Assembly (NCBI RefSeq): GCF_009758205.1
Contig: NZ_WRXN01000001.1
Location: 1,302,001 to 1,366,000, forward strand
DNA from: Chitinophaga tropicalis
GTDB lineage: Bacteria; Bacteroidota; Bacteroidia; Chitinophagales; Chitinophagaceae
Direction of reading: 5' to 3'
DNA length: 64,000 nt
Shown here: positions 1 through 9,101 of the stretch, piece after piece
How the letters are laid out: the number at the start of each line of letters is the position of its first letter
Position numbering within the stretch: the stretch's first letter is position 1
Program-made: the position numbers and the translations under genes
Notes under the pieces: generated by a model
Databases searched by the model: none
The model's input: the letters and a program-made list of their open reading frames with translations, nothing else
Told to the model about the DNA's origin: nothing

Positions 1-1290
1 ATTTATGATCGGGGGTACATAATAAAAAATAACGGCGACTCCCTGGCAGGTTATCTTCTCTATAATGGTGCCCCGGCAAGATATTTCAAGTTGCAGTATA
101 AAAACCGAACAAATACAGCTCCCGTTTTCATAGCTTCCTTAGATATTGTCCGCTTTAAGATAGGGGATGACCTTTATGTAAAAGAAACAGTCGACATGTA
201 TGAGCCCCTTATAAATCCTTTTGAAAAAACCATTAGCACACTTACTCATCAGATGACCTGCTTTCTGCTTCGTAAAGCTGCCGGTCCTGTCGTAGATCTT
301 TATTCATATAACGGAGAAAGACAGCGTTTTTTTATCCGTATAAAAATTCATAAAGACAGTATGGGAACCTATCCCGGCCTTCAGGAGCTGGTGTACTGGG
401 AACCGGCATATTATAACTCGGTCGGTCCTTTTGAAAAGATGGACATCAGAAGCTATAGTCATATTGACAGCCAGATGGTTCGCGAAAAAGGGCAGTCACT
501 TTTCTATTTTGGCTACCGGCGACAGTTGAGCTCACTTTTGAAAAATCCAGAATTCCAGATATTTAGGAATCTGCCTTACCTGGAACCGTTTTTAGTGGCG
601 GCTATTGATTATATCAATGGAGGAGGCAGCTGGAACCCTCCTACAATCCCCAGAGATGTTACTGCTAAGGTTTTTATAGCTGCCGGGGTAACTGCAGGCA
701 GAACAAAAGCTATTGAAGCCACTCACGAAAAAGCAACTGCGAACTTCCCTTGGCGCATCTTTCCAGTATTGGCGGCCGGAGTAGAACTACAGGCACCAAA
801 GGACGCTCCTTCATTTTGTGCAAGGATGCAGCTATCCTGGACGCGCTTTAACACTGGAACCGGAAGGATGGATTTTTTCAACCGTCCTACCTACTATTTG
901 GCTTATGATATCCAGTCTTTGGCGTTGACACTTGCCCCAACCTGGAAGATTGCCAATGGATGTGGTCCTTTTATCCTATATATGGGACCGGAGCTGACCC
1001 TTGAGGAACTCTTTATTAATACCACCCGCTTTGGTAGTGAAATGGGTGCGCCCCTAATCGATTGGTATGATGCCAGGTTCCAAAGAATGATGGCCACATT
1101 GGGAATTTACTGGCTGCTCAGGGCAGAAAAATATGCTTTAACCATACAGGCGCCGGTATTGTCAAGTAAAATTCTCTTAGGTAATACTGATTATATGTTA
1201 GGGAAAACACAGGCGGCCATCGGCCTGTCCTATAACCTGTTGGGGCATAAGGCCCGCAAGCTCAAGAAAATAGTGTGGCTCAGCCATTAA
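1..1290 (+). CDS. Probable outer-membrane barrel-like protein, 5' end outside window
   Basis: The reading frame is open from base 1, so the true start and any signal peptide lie upstream. A TTG at 91 is not a convincing start because the upstream residues (GYIIKNNGDSLAGYLL) match the N-terminal region of the next gene (GYLVDRFGDTLSGQIS). The two are paralogues. The N-terminal third carries this short beta-rich module. The C-terminal half has alternating aromatic strands typical of small Bacteroidota outer-membrane barrels. The gap to the next gene is 51 bases, consistent with one operon. No specific family is recognised and the function is unknown. Confidence 0.75.
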   Translation: MYDRGYIIKNNGDSLAGYLLYNGAPARYFKLQYKNRTNTAPVFIASLDIVRFKIGDDLYVKETVDMYEPLINPFEKTISTLTHQMTCFLLRKAAGPVVDLYSYNGERQRFFIRIKIHKDSMGTYPGLQELVYWEPAYYNSVGPFEKMDIRSYSHIDSQMVREKGQSLFYFGYRRQLSSLLKNPEFQIFRNLPYLEPFLVAAIDYINGGGSWNPPTIPRDVTAKVFIAAGVTAGRTKAIEATHEKATANFPWRIFPVLAAGVELQAPKDAPSFCARMQLSWTRFNTGTGRMDFFNRPTYYLAYDIQSLALTLAPTWKIANGCGPFILYMGPELTLEELFINTTRFGSEMGAPLIDWYDARFQRMMATLGIYWLLRAEKYALTIQAPVLSSKILLGNTDYMLGKTQAAIGLSYNLLGHKARKLKKIVWLSH

Positions 1291-1341
1291 GCAAAAGGCA
1301 AAAAGTAAGTATATGTAATAAGCAAAATCTTTAAGTAAAAC

Positions 1342-2577
1342 ATGAAACCCTTTTTTGTTTTTGTATTGGGCCTTTGTCTGCCGGTACTTATAGTAGCTCA
1401 AAGAATGTATAGGTGTGGATACCTGGTAGACCGGTTCGGAGACACACTGAGCGGTCAGATTTCATTTGATCACTGGAAGGAGCCGGGCAAGATTTTATTT
1501 AAAGCGCCCGGAAGCCCGGTGGCCCGCTATTCACTTTATGAAATAAGGCTCATTGTTTTTCCTGGTAGTGATACCTATAAGCGCATTATAGATGAGGAAG
1601 GCCCCAAAATACTCCATTCCCTGGTAGATGGAGGTTATATTCAGCTCTATGAACAGATGGGGGGAGAGTGTCATTTTTACTTAGGCTATGGAGAAGATTT
1701 TATGCCGGCAGTAATTGACCCTCGATCCTTTAAACCTTTACCCAAACCTATTTACAAGGATGGCTGCAGTTATGTGTTTTCCTATTATGATCCTCGCAAG
1801 GGTGTAATGCCCCTGGTCGATACCCTTGAATTAAAAGGTACTTTTTTTTCAAAGCCATGGCTGGAAGAACTGGCCTATAAGCTAAATGGGGGAGCGAACG
1901 CACGCTCCTTTACCTCATTTCGTCCCTCTACTCATTTTGTTCCCTTTATAGGTGCTGGTCGCGGCCAGGCCATTGTAACCGGTGGCCCTGACAGGGCCTG
2001 GCTTTCAGTGCTGGCATTTGAAAAACAACCAGTGGTATACGTGGAGGCTGGCGTAGATATTTATAATAACTGGTTTTTTAAAGGTTTCAGGTTGCGGCTT
2101 TCGGCCTCATACCTTCCTCGTGTGGCAATTTCAGGACGGAATAAATCAGATAGTACCTTGTCAACGGTCAACTTTTATACGCGCCAGTCCATGTCTACGG
2201 TGGGCGCCGCCCTTCTTTATGGCCACAGTATTGGAAAAGTCTGTTCATATGCATATCTGGGGATCAGCAATAAACTACAGATCTTAAACTATAACCGTCC
2301 GTCGCTGTACACCACATTTGATGGCACGGTAACACATTTTCCTGATGAGTTAGCTTATTACAAAGCCGGAATGTCCACCGGCCTAAAGGCTGGTCTTTTG
2401 TTTTCCAGGGCAGCACGGATCGAAGTGACAGGATTTTATGATTGGGGATTTGGCTTTGCCAATTCCAACCGGGACGGATACTCACTTTACCGCAACACGG
2501 CAGGTGTTGGGATCGCTTTTCATTTTGCCAGGCGTCCGCAGGACCTGCATTGTAAGGAGAAGGAGACAATCCTTTGA
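1342..2577 (+). CDS. Secreted barrel-like protein, paralogue of the preceding gene
   Basis: This 411-residue protein starts with a clear signal peptide (basic MK, hydrophobic core to about residue 18, then VAQ), so it is exported. Residues 20-60 hold the GYLVDRFGDTLSGQI motif shared with the gene ending at 1290. A central part contains many Tyr/Phe/Gly residues, and residues about 200-400 look like amphipathic beta strands, consistent with an outer-membrane barrel. Such two-part proteins are common unannotated genes in Chitinophagaceae. Presence in tandem suggests duplication. No catalytic residues are evident and the role is unknown. Confidence 0.75.
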   Translation: MKPFFVFVLGLCLPVLIVAQRMYRCGYLVDRFGDTLSGQISFDHWKEPGKILFKAPGSPVARYSLYEIRLIVFPGSDTYKRIIDEEGPKILHSLVDGGYIQLYEQMGGECHFYLGYGEDFMPAVIDPRSFKPLPKPIYKDGCSYVFSYYDPRKGVMPLVDTLELKGTFFSKPWLEELAYKLNGGANARSFTSFRPSTHFVPFIGAGRGQAIVTGGPDRAWLSVLAFEKQPVVYVEAGVDIYNNWFFKGFRLRLSASYLPRVAISGRNKSDSTLSTVNFYTRQSMSTVGAALLYGHSIGKVCSYAYLGISNKLQILNYNRPSLYTTFDGTVTHFPDELAYYKAGMSTGLKAGLLFSRAARIEVTGFYDWGFGFANSNRDGYSLYRNTAGVGIAFHFARRPQDLHCKEKETIL

Positions 2578-2634
2578 TAAAGATTTATTTTATTCATTGA
2601 TAGGTTCCTTTGAATATCAAAACTGTAATGCACC

Positions 2635-3249
2635 ATGATTAAGGAGGTAACATTTGAAGATTTCAGGAGAAAACACCCATCATCATACCGGGAATTACTG
2701 TTGCGACTGTCCTTAAGTTCCTTGGATACTGCGGTGTTAAAGTTTTCCGGTATAAAATCACTAAGAATATTTTCAATCAAGAGGTGTCTTTATTATAACT
2801 GTCTTGCTGATAGCAGAATGAATTCCATGGTAAATGAAGAAATTTTTCAAAGGATACCGGAGGATAAAAGTTCAGAGCGTTATCTGCTCACAATAGGTAC
2901 GTGCTATCAGTCAGAATCATATGATGATTATCAACGGCAAAAGGACCTGTCCTTTACTGAGCACATAGAATATGCGGTGCTGATAAAAAATAAGAAAGCA
3001 TTGTTCCGTTTAGTATCAATGGAAATGAATCAGCTGTCAAAAAGCCTGATTACTATTTTCCTGTACACTATAGGAGGTATCGTCAACATTGAGGCCAGCT
3101 GCATCTGTGTGCCCGCCAGGGATACTATATTCCTGGACGCATTGAAGCGATCAGGATATGAAATAGGAGAACAGAGTTCCGGGTGTTATAATGTTGTAAA
3201 GGGGCAAATAACCCCCGGTTATTATTTACTGAATGACCGTGCCGGCTAG
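2635..3249 (+). CDS. Hypothetical protein
   Basis: A 204-residue protein preceded by a 57-base gap after the barrel gene and by an AT-rich leader. It has no signal peptide and one hydrophobic stretch near residues 130-145 (KSLITIFLYTIGGIVNI), which could be a buried strand-helix pair or a weak membrane segment. It contains several cysteines in the C-terminal half. No motif that I recognise. The base composition is AT-rich, like other accessory genes here. It is counted as real because the frame is long, starts with ATG, and no competing frame is present. Confidence 0.55.
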   Translation: MIKEVTFEDFRRKHPSSYRELLLRLSLSSLDTAVLKFSGIKSLRIFSIKRCLYYNCLADSRMNSMVNEEIFQRIPEDKSSERYLLTIGTCYQSESYDDYQRQKDLSFTEHIEYAVLIKNKKALFRLVSMEMNQLSKSLITIFLYTIGGIVNIEASCICVPARDTIFLDALKRSGYEIGEQSSGCYNVVKGQITPGYYLLNDRAG

Positions 3250-3409
3250 AGTAACCTAATATATAAACCTTAATTCTTATTGTGATGAAACAATACCTTT
3301 CCTCTTCCTAAAATTACCCGTCCATATTTGTTAGATGGTGTTTTTGACAGAATCTATTTTATCACTGTTCTGCCATATCCTTTATGGCCGAATACTAAAT
3401 CTTTTTGTC

Positions 3410-4024
3410 ATGTATATTATTAGACAAAATCTGGGATGGGTAACTACCAAATCCACTGATGTTACGATAGGTGTAAAAACCTTTTCGATCACTGATCTGG
3501 TAAAATATTATCAAGGAATCCATCCCTACGACAGCTATCACTATAGGTCATCCATGTACCTCTGTACAGTAGGTTTAGAAGAAGTGCTGAGAGCGCCGGT
3601 TTATAACAGGCAGGCTGACGTAGATAAGGTCTTTTTTGAGGCAGTCACACATTCCTGTGCAAAATTCCTGCTTGACTGGGCCTATAACTGGCAGGAGGTA
3701 TACCGCCAGCTTGCAGCTTCCAATCTGCAGTTTCGGGAAATCATTATTCGTAAAGGTGAGTATCCGCTTACCGAAAAGCAATACAAGATGCTCTATGTTG
3801 AAGTAATCAAAATGAAAACTTTCTTCCGTATTCTGAATATGAAAGGGGCACTGCGTATGATACTTACTTTTTTGGAGATTGTACTTTCCCGATGTGTGGT
3901 ATGTATACAAACAACGCCAGAGGTGTACCCTTTTGCACTTAAAGATAAACCGCAAGCACAATTAGCATTACCTGCTGAAAGCCATGCGGAGTTGCGGATA
4001 CTAAAGCCGGGAGATCGTTCCTGA
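3410..4024 (+). CDS. Hypothetical protein
   Basis: A 204-residue protein if the ATG at 3410 is used. The frame is open back to 3335, but the upstream 25 codons encode an unlikely hydrophobic, cysteine-containing run, and the sequence beginning MYIIRQNLGW looks like a normal cytosolic start. Middle residues are rich in aromatic and basic residues (YHYRSSMYLC, WAYNWQEVYRQL). No signal peptide, no recognised domain. It lies between other unknown genes, all rightward. Confidence 0.5.
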   Translation: MYIIRQNLGWVTTKSTDVTIGVKTFSITDLVKYYQGIHPYDSYHYRSSMYLCTVGLEEVLRAPVYNRQADVDKVFFEAVTHSCAKFLLDWAYNWQEVYRQLAASNLQFREIIIRKGEYPLTEKQYKMLYVEVIKMKTFFRILNMKGALRMILTFLEIVLSRCVVCIQTTPEVYPFALKDKPQAQLALPAESHAELRILKPGDRS

Positions 4025-4077
4025 TAACCATTCTCATATTCCTGTTATTTGTTTAACCCATATAAATCTTATTCTTT

Positions 4078-4575
4078 ATGTATTCTAAAATTTTAATTGA
4101 GAGGGTTAATGATAAAATTAAAGTCATTTCACCCTATAATGAACAATTTGTAGAAGAAGCTCACTTTCTGAAGGGACAATGGAAGAATAATGCATGGTGG
4201 TTTGACGACAGCGCCATAGATAGCATTCGCTACCTGTTGCAGCGAATGTGGAACGTGACTGGGGAAGTGCCCTATGAAAACTGTTGTTTGCTTATAAAAA
4301 ATTATACCAAATGCGTTCCGCGCGGCGCGGTATATCTTTTTCATAGAATGGTGGCAAAGGCATTTAGCCGCCTGAGCAAGATAAAGATGGGTGCAGATAT
4401 TGATTTTATGGATGGTACGATTAAGCCTGGTGGAAACCTGTATTTCTGGGAAACGCAGGTACTGGAAGCAACTTTTAAAATCTGCAATTTCCCGTTACCG
4501 GCAACCACGTTGCCAGAGGTGCAGAAGGCCATCACCGAAGGTTGGTGTGAGATTAAAAGGCAGCAGGCACAGTAA
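4078..4575 (+). CDS. Small protein with HARP-like N-terminal module
   Basis: A 165-residue protein. Residues 12-45 (KVISPYNEQFVEEAHFLKG, then WKNNAWWFD) resemble the short alpha-beta module found at the start of many plasmid and phage proteins and, in eukaryotes, in HARP domains next to SNF2 helicases: a SPYN motif, then a GxWxxxxWxF motif. It is followed 78 bases later by a SNF2-type helicase gene, which fits that pairing, since HARP modules usually act with annealing helicases. I infer a DNA-binding helper of the helicase or of the IbrAB-like genes. The C-terminal 100 residues are not recognised. Confidence 0.6.
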   Translation: MYSKILIERVNDKIKVISPYNEQFVEEAHFLKGQWKNNAWWFDDSAIDSIRYLLQRMWNVTGEVPYENCCLLIKNYTKCVPRGAVYLFHRMVAKAFSRLSKIKMGADIDFMDGTIKPGGNLYFWETQVLEATFKICNFPLPATTLPEVQKAITEGWCEIKRQQAQ

Positions 4576-4653
4576 GAGTAGAAATGGAAATAAAGACTGC
4601 CAGTCGGGATTAAATAGGCTATTGTAAGGCTACGTAGACTATGATCATCTTGA

Positions 4654-6345
4654 ATGCCTAAAATGTCGGGATCAATGGTTTTGGAAGTCCTTCAGAAACG
4701 GCTGTTTGGAGCAAGGTTGTACAATACGGACTTATATAACAGTAAGGGCCAAAGAATTCAGCGGCTTTACATAAGATACGGGATCAACAACCATCAATAT
4801 AAAACTAATGCATGGTTTGAGGTGGTAAATGACCGGTTGACTGTATTTGTTCAGGTAGAATGTAAAAATGGTTATAAAAGCCAGGGAATTCAGACCGGAC
4901 TTGCAAAGCGATATAAAAATGAGATAGAAAAGCAGTTTTATGAGATTATCAACAATTGTGAGCTGGAAAGGCGAAAAATTCCCTTACATGAACGGCTGAA
5001 AGATGATATACCGCCAGTCTGCGATGCTAAGAGTCTGCTACACCAGGCGCAGGCGCTTAGCTTCCTGTGCAGCATGAAAGTATCGGCTTTGTTTGCCGAT
5101 CCAGGTGTGGGTAAGTCAAAACCTGTGATCAATCTTTGTGAAAGTCGCTATGAGGCAGGTCAAATTAAAAAGGCCATTGTTTTCTGTGCTGTATCCATCA
5201 TTGAAAACTGGAAGGAACAACTGGACCTATGGTGGACCTGCAAGGGATTGGAGTGGAAGATAGTGGGCACTGAAAGCATGAGCTGCAGTCCAGGGGCCAT
5301 CTTTGATGCGTTCGATTTTGTGGATAGTGAAACGCAGGTAATAATCGATGAAAGCCACATGGTGAAAGATCCGTTTGCCAAACGGTCAAAACGGATCCTG
5401 TATTGCGCATCAAAAACCAGCTTTAAGGTGATTATGACCGGCACACCCACCGAGCATCTTAAAGATCTGTTCATGCAGTATGCTATGTTGTCTGAGTTGA
5501 TTACCCGCTGTAACAGCTATTTCCAGTTTGAGCAGCAGTTTTTGATCATGGGGGGGATCGCCGGTGATGAGGTAATTGGATACAAAAACCTGGATTATCT
5601 CATGGGGTTGCTGGAACCCTACACTCTGCAGTTAAAGATGGAGGAGTGTTTGAACATTCCAGCCAAGGTTTTCTATGAAGTCGAATGTGACCTGAACTCC
5701 CGGCAGCGTGAGTTATACGAATATCAGAAGGAATCCTTGATAAGGATCATTGCCAGAGATGAGGCCATTCCGCTCAATACCATTTTTGGCTATCTGACCC
5801 GCATGCAGCAGATAGCCTGTGGGTTCTATAAAAATTCGTACACAGGTGAGATCGAGGATTTGGGCACAGAAAAATTGAAAATGCTCTACCAAACCGGTTA
5901 TGAGCAGGGGCAGACAATTTTTTTCTGTAAGTATCTACATGAAGTAGATGTGCTCATAGATTTCCTGGGAGCCGGTAACTGCGCCGTATTTACTGGCAGG
6001 AACAGAAAAACAAGAAACTTCGAAAAGGAACTGTTCCAGGCGCAGGAGAAAAAATACTTTCTGGGGACCATGGGTAGCGGAGGGGTTGGGCTGAATGGTC
6101 TGCAGTGTTGTCATCGGCTTATTTTTTTCTCCAATTCCTTTAAAAGAATTCAGCGCAGACAATGTATTGCCAGGGTGGAGCGCTTAGGCCAGCAAGAGAA
6201 AATGGGTATTTGGGACATGTTTACCACTGCAGGTATCGACACCAAGATCCGGAAGAACGTGGAAAAGAAAGAGGATCTGGCCAATGAAATCAGAGAATTG
6301 CTCCATGACAGGACGCGGTTTAGACAGTACATCGAAGAACTATAA
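4654..6345 (+). CDS. SNF2-family DNA helicase/translocase
   Basis: 563 residues. The two RecA-like lobes are complete: a Q-type entry (LLHQAQALSFL, about 128-138), Walker A (ADPGVGKS, 148-155), DESH Walker B box (232-235), motif III TGTP (262-265), and a C-terminal lobe with the arginine-finger motif (RRQCIARVERLGQ, about 515-527). Such proteins use ATP to move along double-stranded DNA. The N-terminal 110 residues are an unassigned extension. The gene opens a rightward run with an IbrA-like and an IbrB-like gene. SNF2 helicases beside IbrAB-type pairs suggest a joint role in DNA modification or defence, which is inference. Confidence 0.88.
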   Translation: MPKMSGSMVLEVLQKRLFGARLYNTDLYNSKGQRIQRLYIRYGINNHQYKTNAWFEVVNDRLTVFVQVECKNGYKSQGIQTGLAKRYKNEIEKQFYEIINNCELERRKIPLHERLKDDIPPVCDAKSLLHQAQALSFLCSMKVSALFADPGVGKSKPVINLCESRYEAGQIKKAIVFCAVSIIENWKEQLDLWWTCKGLEWKIVGTESMSCSPGAIFDAFDFVDSETQVIIDESHMVKDPFAKRSKRILYCASKTSFKVIMTGTPTEHLKDLFMQYAMLSELITRCNSYFQFEQQFLIMGGIAGDEVIGYKNLDYLMGLLEPYTLQLKMEECLNIPAKVFYEVECDLNSRQRELYEYQKESLIRIIARDEAIPLNTIFGYLTRMQQIACGFYKNSYTGEIEDLGTEKLKMLYQTGYEQGQTIFFCKYLHEVDVLIDFLGAGNCAVFTGRNRKTRNFEKELFQAQEKKYFLGTMGSGGVGLNGLQCCHRLIFFSNSFKRIQRRQCIARVERLGQQEKMGIWDMFTTAGIDTKIRKNVEKKEDLANEIRELLHDRTRFRQYIEEL

Positions 6346-6390
6346 GCGGGCTAAATTGTTATATTATAAAATTATATTAACTAAATTGGT

Positions 6391-6816
6391 ATGGTTAGAA
6401 TTAAGCATCTTCAAGGCTGTTCTGCGGAGGTCTACGAAATTATAGGCCGCTATGCAATGGATCATAATGTAATTTTGATGCGGGAAAATCTCCCCATAAT
6501 TACAAAGGAAACATACACATGGCATGTCCTTATGGAAGGCCAGAAAGTGAAAGCTTTTGTAGGAGAAGAGCAGATACTGAGTTATACGAAACTCCAGTCA
6601 TTTGTCCCTCTGAATGCCACGAAGAAAGAACTGCGGTGGTTTATTAGACAAGTGGTGAAAAGATGGCAGAAGACGCAAAACCCGAAGCTGACTATAGCCG
6701 TACGACATGAATATGTTGATATATTTGTAAATGAGCAATTTGAAATTGTAAAACGAAAAAAGAATTGGACAGATCTCGCATTCTTCCAATATGAAAAAGT
6801 ACAACAAGCAACTTAA
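6391..6816 (+). CDS. Hypothetical protein of the SNF2/IbrAB operon
   Basis: A 141-residue basic protein whose last 26 bases overlap the next gene, showing translational coupling to the IbrA-like enzyme. The beta-alpha pattern (HVLMEGQKVKAFVGEEQILSY, helix ELRWFIRQVVKRW, then TIAVRHEYVDIFV) could fit a reduced GNAT-like fold but no acetyl-CoA pyrophosphate loop is visible, so I leave the family open. Its conserved position between helicase and PP-loop enzyme suggests it belongs to the same pathway. Confidence 0.6.
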   Translation: MVRIKHLQGCSAEVYEIIGRYAMDHNVILMRENLPIITKETYTWHVLMEGQKVKAFVGEEQILSYTKLQSFVPLNATKKELRWFIRQVVKRWQKTQNPKLTIAVRHEYVDIFVNEQFEIVKRKKNWTDLAFFQYEKVQQAT

Positions 6817-8101
6817 TGTCTATGAAGCTTTCCTGCTCCGCATGGATTATATATTCCGGGAGTTTGATAACATTTATGTCGCTTTTTCGGGGGGGAAGGA
6901 CTCGGGCTTACTGCTCCACCTGGTGATGGATTATATAAAGCGAAAGGGCATCACCCAAAAAATCGGCCTTTTCCATCAGGATATGGAGGCCCAATACGAG
7001 CTAACGACTGAGTATGTTACGGCTATGTTCGACAAATATCTGAATCTTGTGGAACCTTACTGGTTTTGTGTACCCATGGCTACACGAACAGCAGTCGGTA
7101 ACTACGAGATGTTCTGGTACCCATGGGATGATGAGAAGCGCGAAGCTTGGGTGCGCAGCATGCCTACTATGTCCTATGTCTATAATCTTACGAATAACCC
7201 TATGACTACCTATAAGTACAAAATGCTTTATAAGGATCACGCCAAACAATTTGGCAGGTGGTATAAAGATATCCATGGTGGAGGGAAGACCATTGGGCTC
7301 ATAGGGCTCAGGGCCGATGAAAGCCTGCACCGTTATAGTGCTATTGTGAACAAACGATATGATTATAAGGGGCAAAAATGGATCACCGAAAGCTCTGAAA
7401 ATGTCTGGACAGCTTCACCGCTTTATGATTGGCAGGTTGATGATGTCTGGATTGCCAATGCCCGTTTCGGCTATGAATATAACAAACTGTATGACATGTT
7501 TTATCTGGCAGGTGTTGCTGTGAGTGATATGCGCGTAGCAAGCCCTTTTAGTGATGAAGCAAAACACAGTTTAAATCTTTACCGGGTAATTGAGCCAAAG
7601 ACCTGGACCAAATTGGTGGGCAGGGTGCAAGGGGCCAACTTTGCAGCGATATATGGTGGTACTAAGGCAATGGGCTACAGGGAAATAACGCTTCCGCATG
7701 GGCATAGCTGGAAATCTTACACGAAGTTTTTGCTGGCGACTTTACCCGAAGAAGTTAGGAATAATTATAAGGAGAAGTTTATTACCAGTATACAGTTCTG
7801 GGCCCGTACAGGTGGCGGCTTTGCTGAAGAGATCATTCAGGAGATTGAAAATTGCGGCTATACTATAGAAAGAAATGGCGTCAGTAATTATACGAAGGAT
7901 GGGAAAAGCAAGATCACCTTCCGGGGGATTCCCGACCATACTGATGATGTAAAAGGAACCATTGATATTCCCTCCTGGAAAAGGATGGCATTTTGTATAT
8001 TGAAGAATGACCATAACTGTAAGTTTATGGGATTTGGACTCACTCAGTTCCAGCAGAAACAAAAAAAAGCAATTATTGAAAAGTATAAAAATACACTATG
8101 A
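6791..8101 (+). CDS. IbrA-like PP-loop enzyme (PAPS-reductase fold, DUF3440-like)
   Basis: 436 residues. The PP-loop SGGKDS is at 33-38, the signature of the adenine-nucleotide alpha-hydrolase/PAPS-reductase fold, which binds ATP and adenylates a substrate. The C-terminal part (about 385-430) carries the charged ILKNDHNCKFMGFGL region that I associate with the DUF3440 extension of E. coli IbrA. Known relatives include PAPS reductase, tRNA thiolases and the DNA phosphorothioation enzyme DndC. IbrA itself is known as half of the IbrA/IbrB regulatory pair. Here it is followed by an IbrB-like gene with a 4-base ATGA overlap. The substrate is unknown; nucleic-acid sulfur modification is a plausible but unproven guess. 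Confidence 0.85.
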   Translation: MKKYNKQLNVYEAFLLRMDYIFREFDNIYVAFSGGKDSGLLLHLVMDYIKRKGITQKIGLFHQDMEAQYELTTEYVTAMFDKYLNLVEPYWFCVPMATRTAVGNYEMFWYPWDDEKREAWVRSMPTMSYVYNLTNNPMTTYKYKMLYKDHAKQFGRWYKDIHGGGKTIGLIGLRADESLHRYSAIVNKRYDYKGQKWITESSENVWTASPLYDWQVDDVWIANARFGYEYNKLYDMFYLAGVAVSDMRVASPFSDEAKHSLNLYRVIEPKTWTKLVGRVQGANFAAIYGGTKAMGYREITLPHGHSWKSYTKFLLATLPEEVRNNYKEKFITSIQFWARTGGGFAEEIIQEIENCGYTIERNGVSNYTKDGKSKITFRGIPDHTDDVKGTIDIPSWKRMAFCILKNDHNCKFMGFGLTQFQQKQKKAIIEKYKNTL

Positions 8102-8739
8102 CGGATCTCATCAGACAAAAGGCGGAAGAGTTGTGCAGGCTGATTGGGGATATTGAGGATGATGACCAAAAAATCGATACACTGAACCAGGTTAGAAAAC
8201 AGCTGCATGAAGTGAGCCCCCTCAAGCATCATCCGGTCGATTTTGTTGAATGGGTAAAAAGTGAAACGGTTGAAGCAAATGATTACAATCCCAATCACGT
8301 GGCGGCGCCCGAGGAAAGGCTGCTGTTGAAATCCATTTCGGAGGATGGGTATACTATGTCGATTGTGACCAGCAAGGAGGAGGAAATCCGGCGTATCGTG
8401 GATGGTTTTCACCGCCGCCAAATTGAGCGCAGTTATAAAAAGATCAGTACCAGTACTTTCGGGCGCGTTCCAGTTACGACAATCCGTTCCGGCAAAGATG
8501 GACTGGCAGACAGGATTGCCAGCACTATACGCCACAATAGAGCTAGGGGTGAACATGCTATTGATGGCATGGTGAACATTGTAAAAATATTAAAAATTGA
8601 CTGTGATATGTCTGATGAATGGATTATTCGCAACATCGGTATGGATCCGGATGAGCTGTTGAAACTATCACAAATGACTGGTCTTGCAGCGTTATTTAAG
8701 GGAAAGGAATTTTCTGCTTCATGGGAGGCAGAAGAGTAG
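8098..8739 (+). CDS. IbrB-like ParB-domain protein
   Basis: 213 residues starting in the ATGA overlap with the IbrA-like gene. Residues about 60-140 form a ParB/Srx-like nuclease-fold domain: NPNHVAAPEERLL, then a DGFHRRQ motif (about residues 101-107), the conserved box in this fold, followed by VPVTTI. A C-terminal helical part (130-213) is typical of IbrB/ParB relatives and includes a helix-turn-helix-like stretch. ParB-type domains act as CTPase switches or nucleases, and related domains occur in phosphorothioate-linked systems. The strict gene order IbrA-IbrB supports the pairing. A terminator follows about 140 bases downstream. Confidence 0.82.
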   Translation: MTDLIRQKAEELCRLIGDIEDDDQKIDTLNQVRKQLHEVSPLKHHPVDFVEWVKSETVEANDYNPNHVAAPEERLLLKSISEDGYTMSIVTSKEEEIRRIVDGFHRRQIERSYKKISTSTFGRVPVTTIRSGKDGLADRIASTIRHNRARGEHAIDGMVNIVKILKIDCDMSDEWIIRNIGMDPDELLKLSQMTGLAALFKGKEFSASWEAEE

Positions 8740-8882
8740 TATGACAAAGATGTTCAATTTTTATAGAGTTGCCTCAATGGCGAGTATATGCGAATTGATT
8801 TATTGATTTCGGTCAATTGAAATAATGTGTAAATTGTTTTCATAGGATAAGGTTTAATGGTTAATGGTATTTGATTAGTGCA

Positions 8883-8906
8883 GCCTCCCCTCCGGGAGGC
8901 TTTTTT
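8883..8906 (+). terminator. Intrinsic terminator after the SNF2/IbrAB operon
   Basis: A 7-bp GC-only stem (GCCTCCC / GGGAGGC) with a 4-base loop is followed by TTTTTT. It is the clear end of the rightward operon. The gene-free stretch 8740-9101 otherwise holds only AT-rich DNA and a second hairpin at 8982-9003. Confidence 0.85.
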
Positions 8907-8981
8907 ATTAGTCACTGATTTGATTGCAGCAGATGATTGCAGATAATTTTTTACTTGTTTTCGCGAATTATTAAGAATAGC

Positions 8982-9003
8982 GACGGCCCTTAATAGGGCC
9001 GTC
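8982..9003. terminator. Hairpin between convergent operons
   Basis: A perfect 9-bp stem (GACGGCCCT / AGGGCCGTC) with loop TAAT lies about 100 bases beyond the leftward immunity gene. Flanks are A/T rich on both sides but have no long U tract, so it may work as a weak bidirectional terminator. Confidence 0.55.
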
Positions 9004-9101
9004 ATTATTTATCGTCTTACTTTAAATTAATCAGCTGTGAACTCATCAACTTAAAGATCTTTTACGTTACTTCAACACCACGCAGTATATCGACAAATTA
9101 T

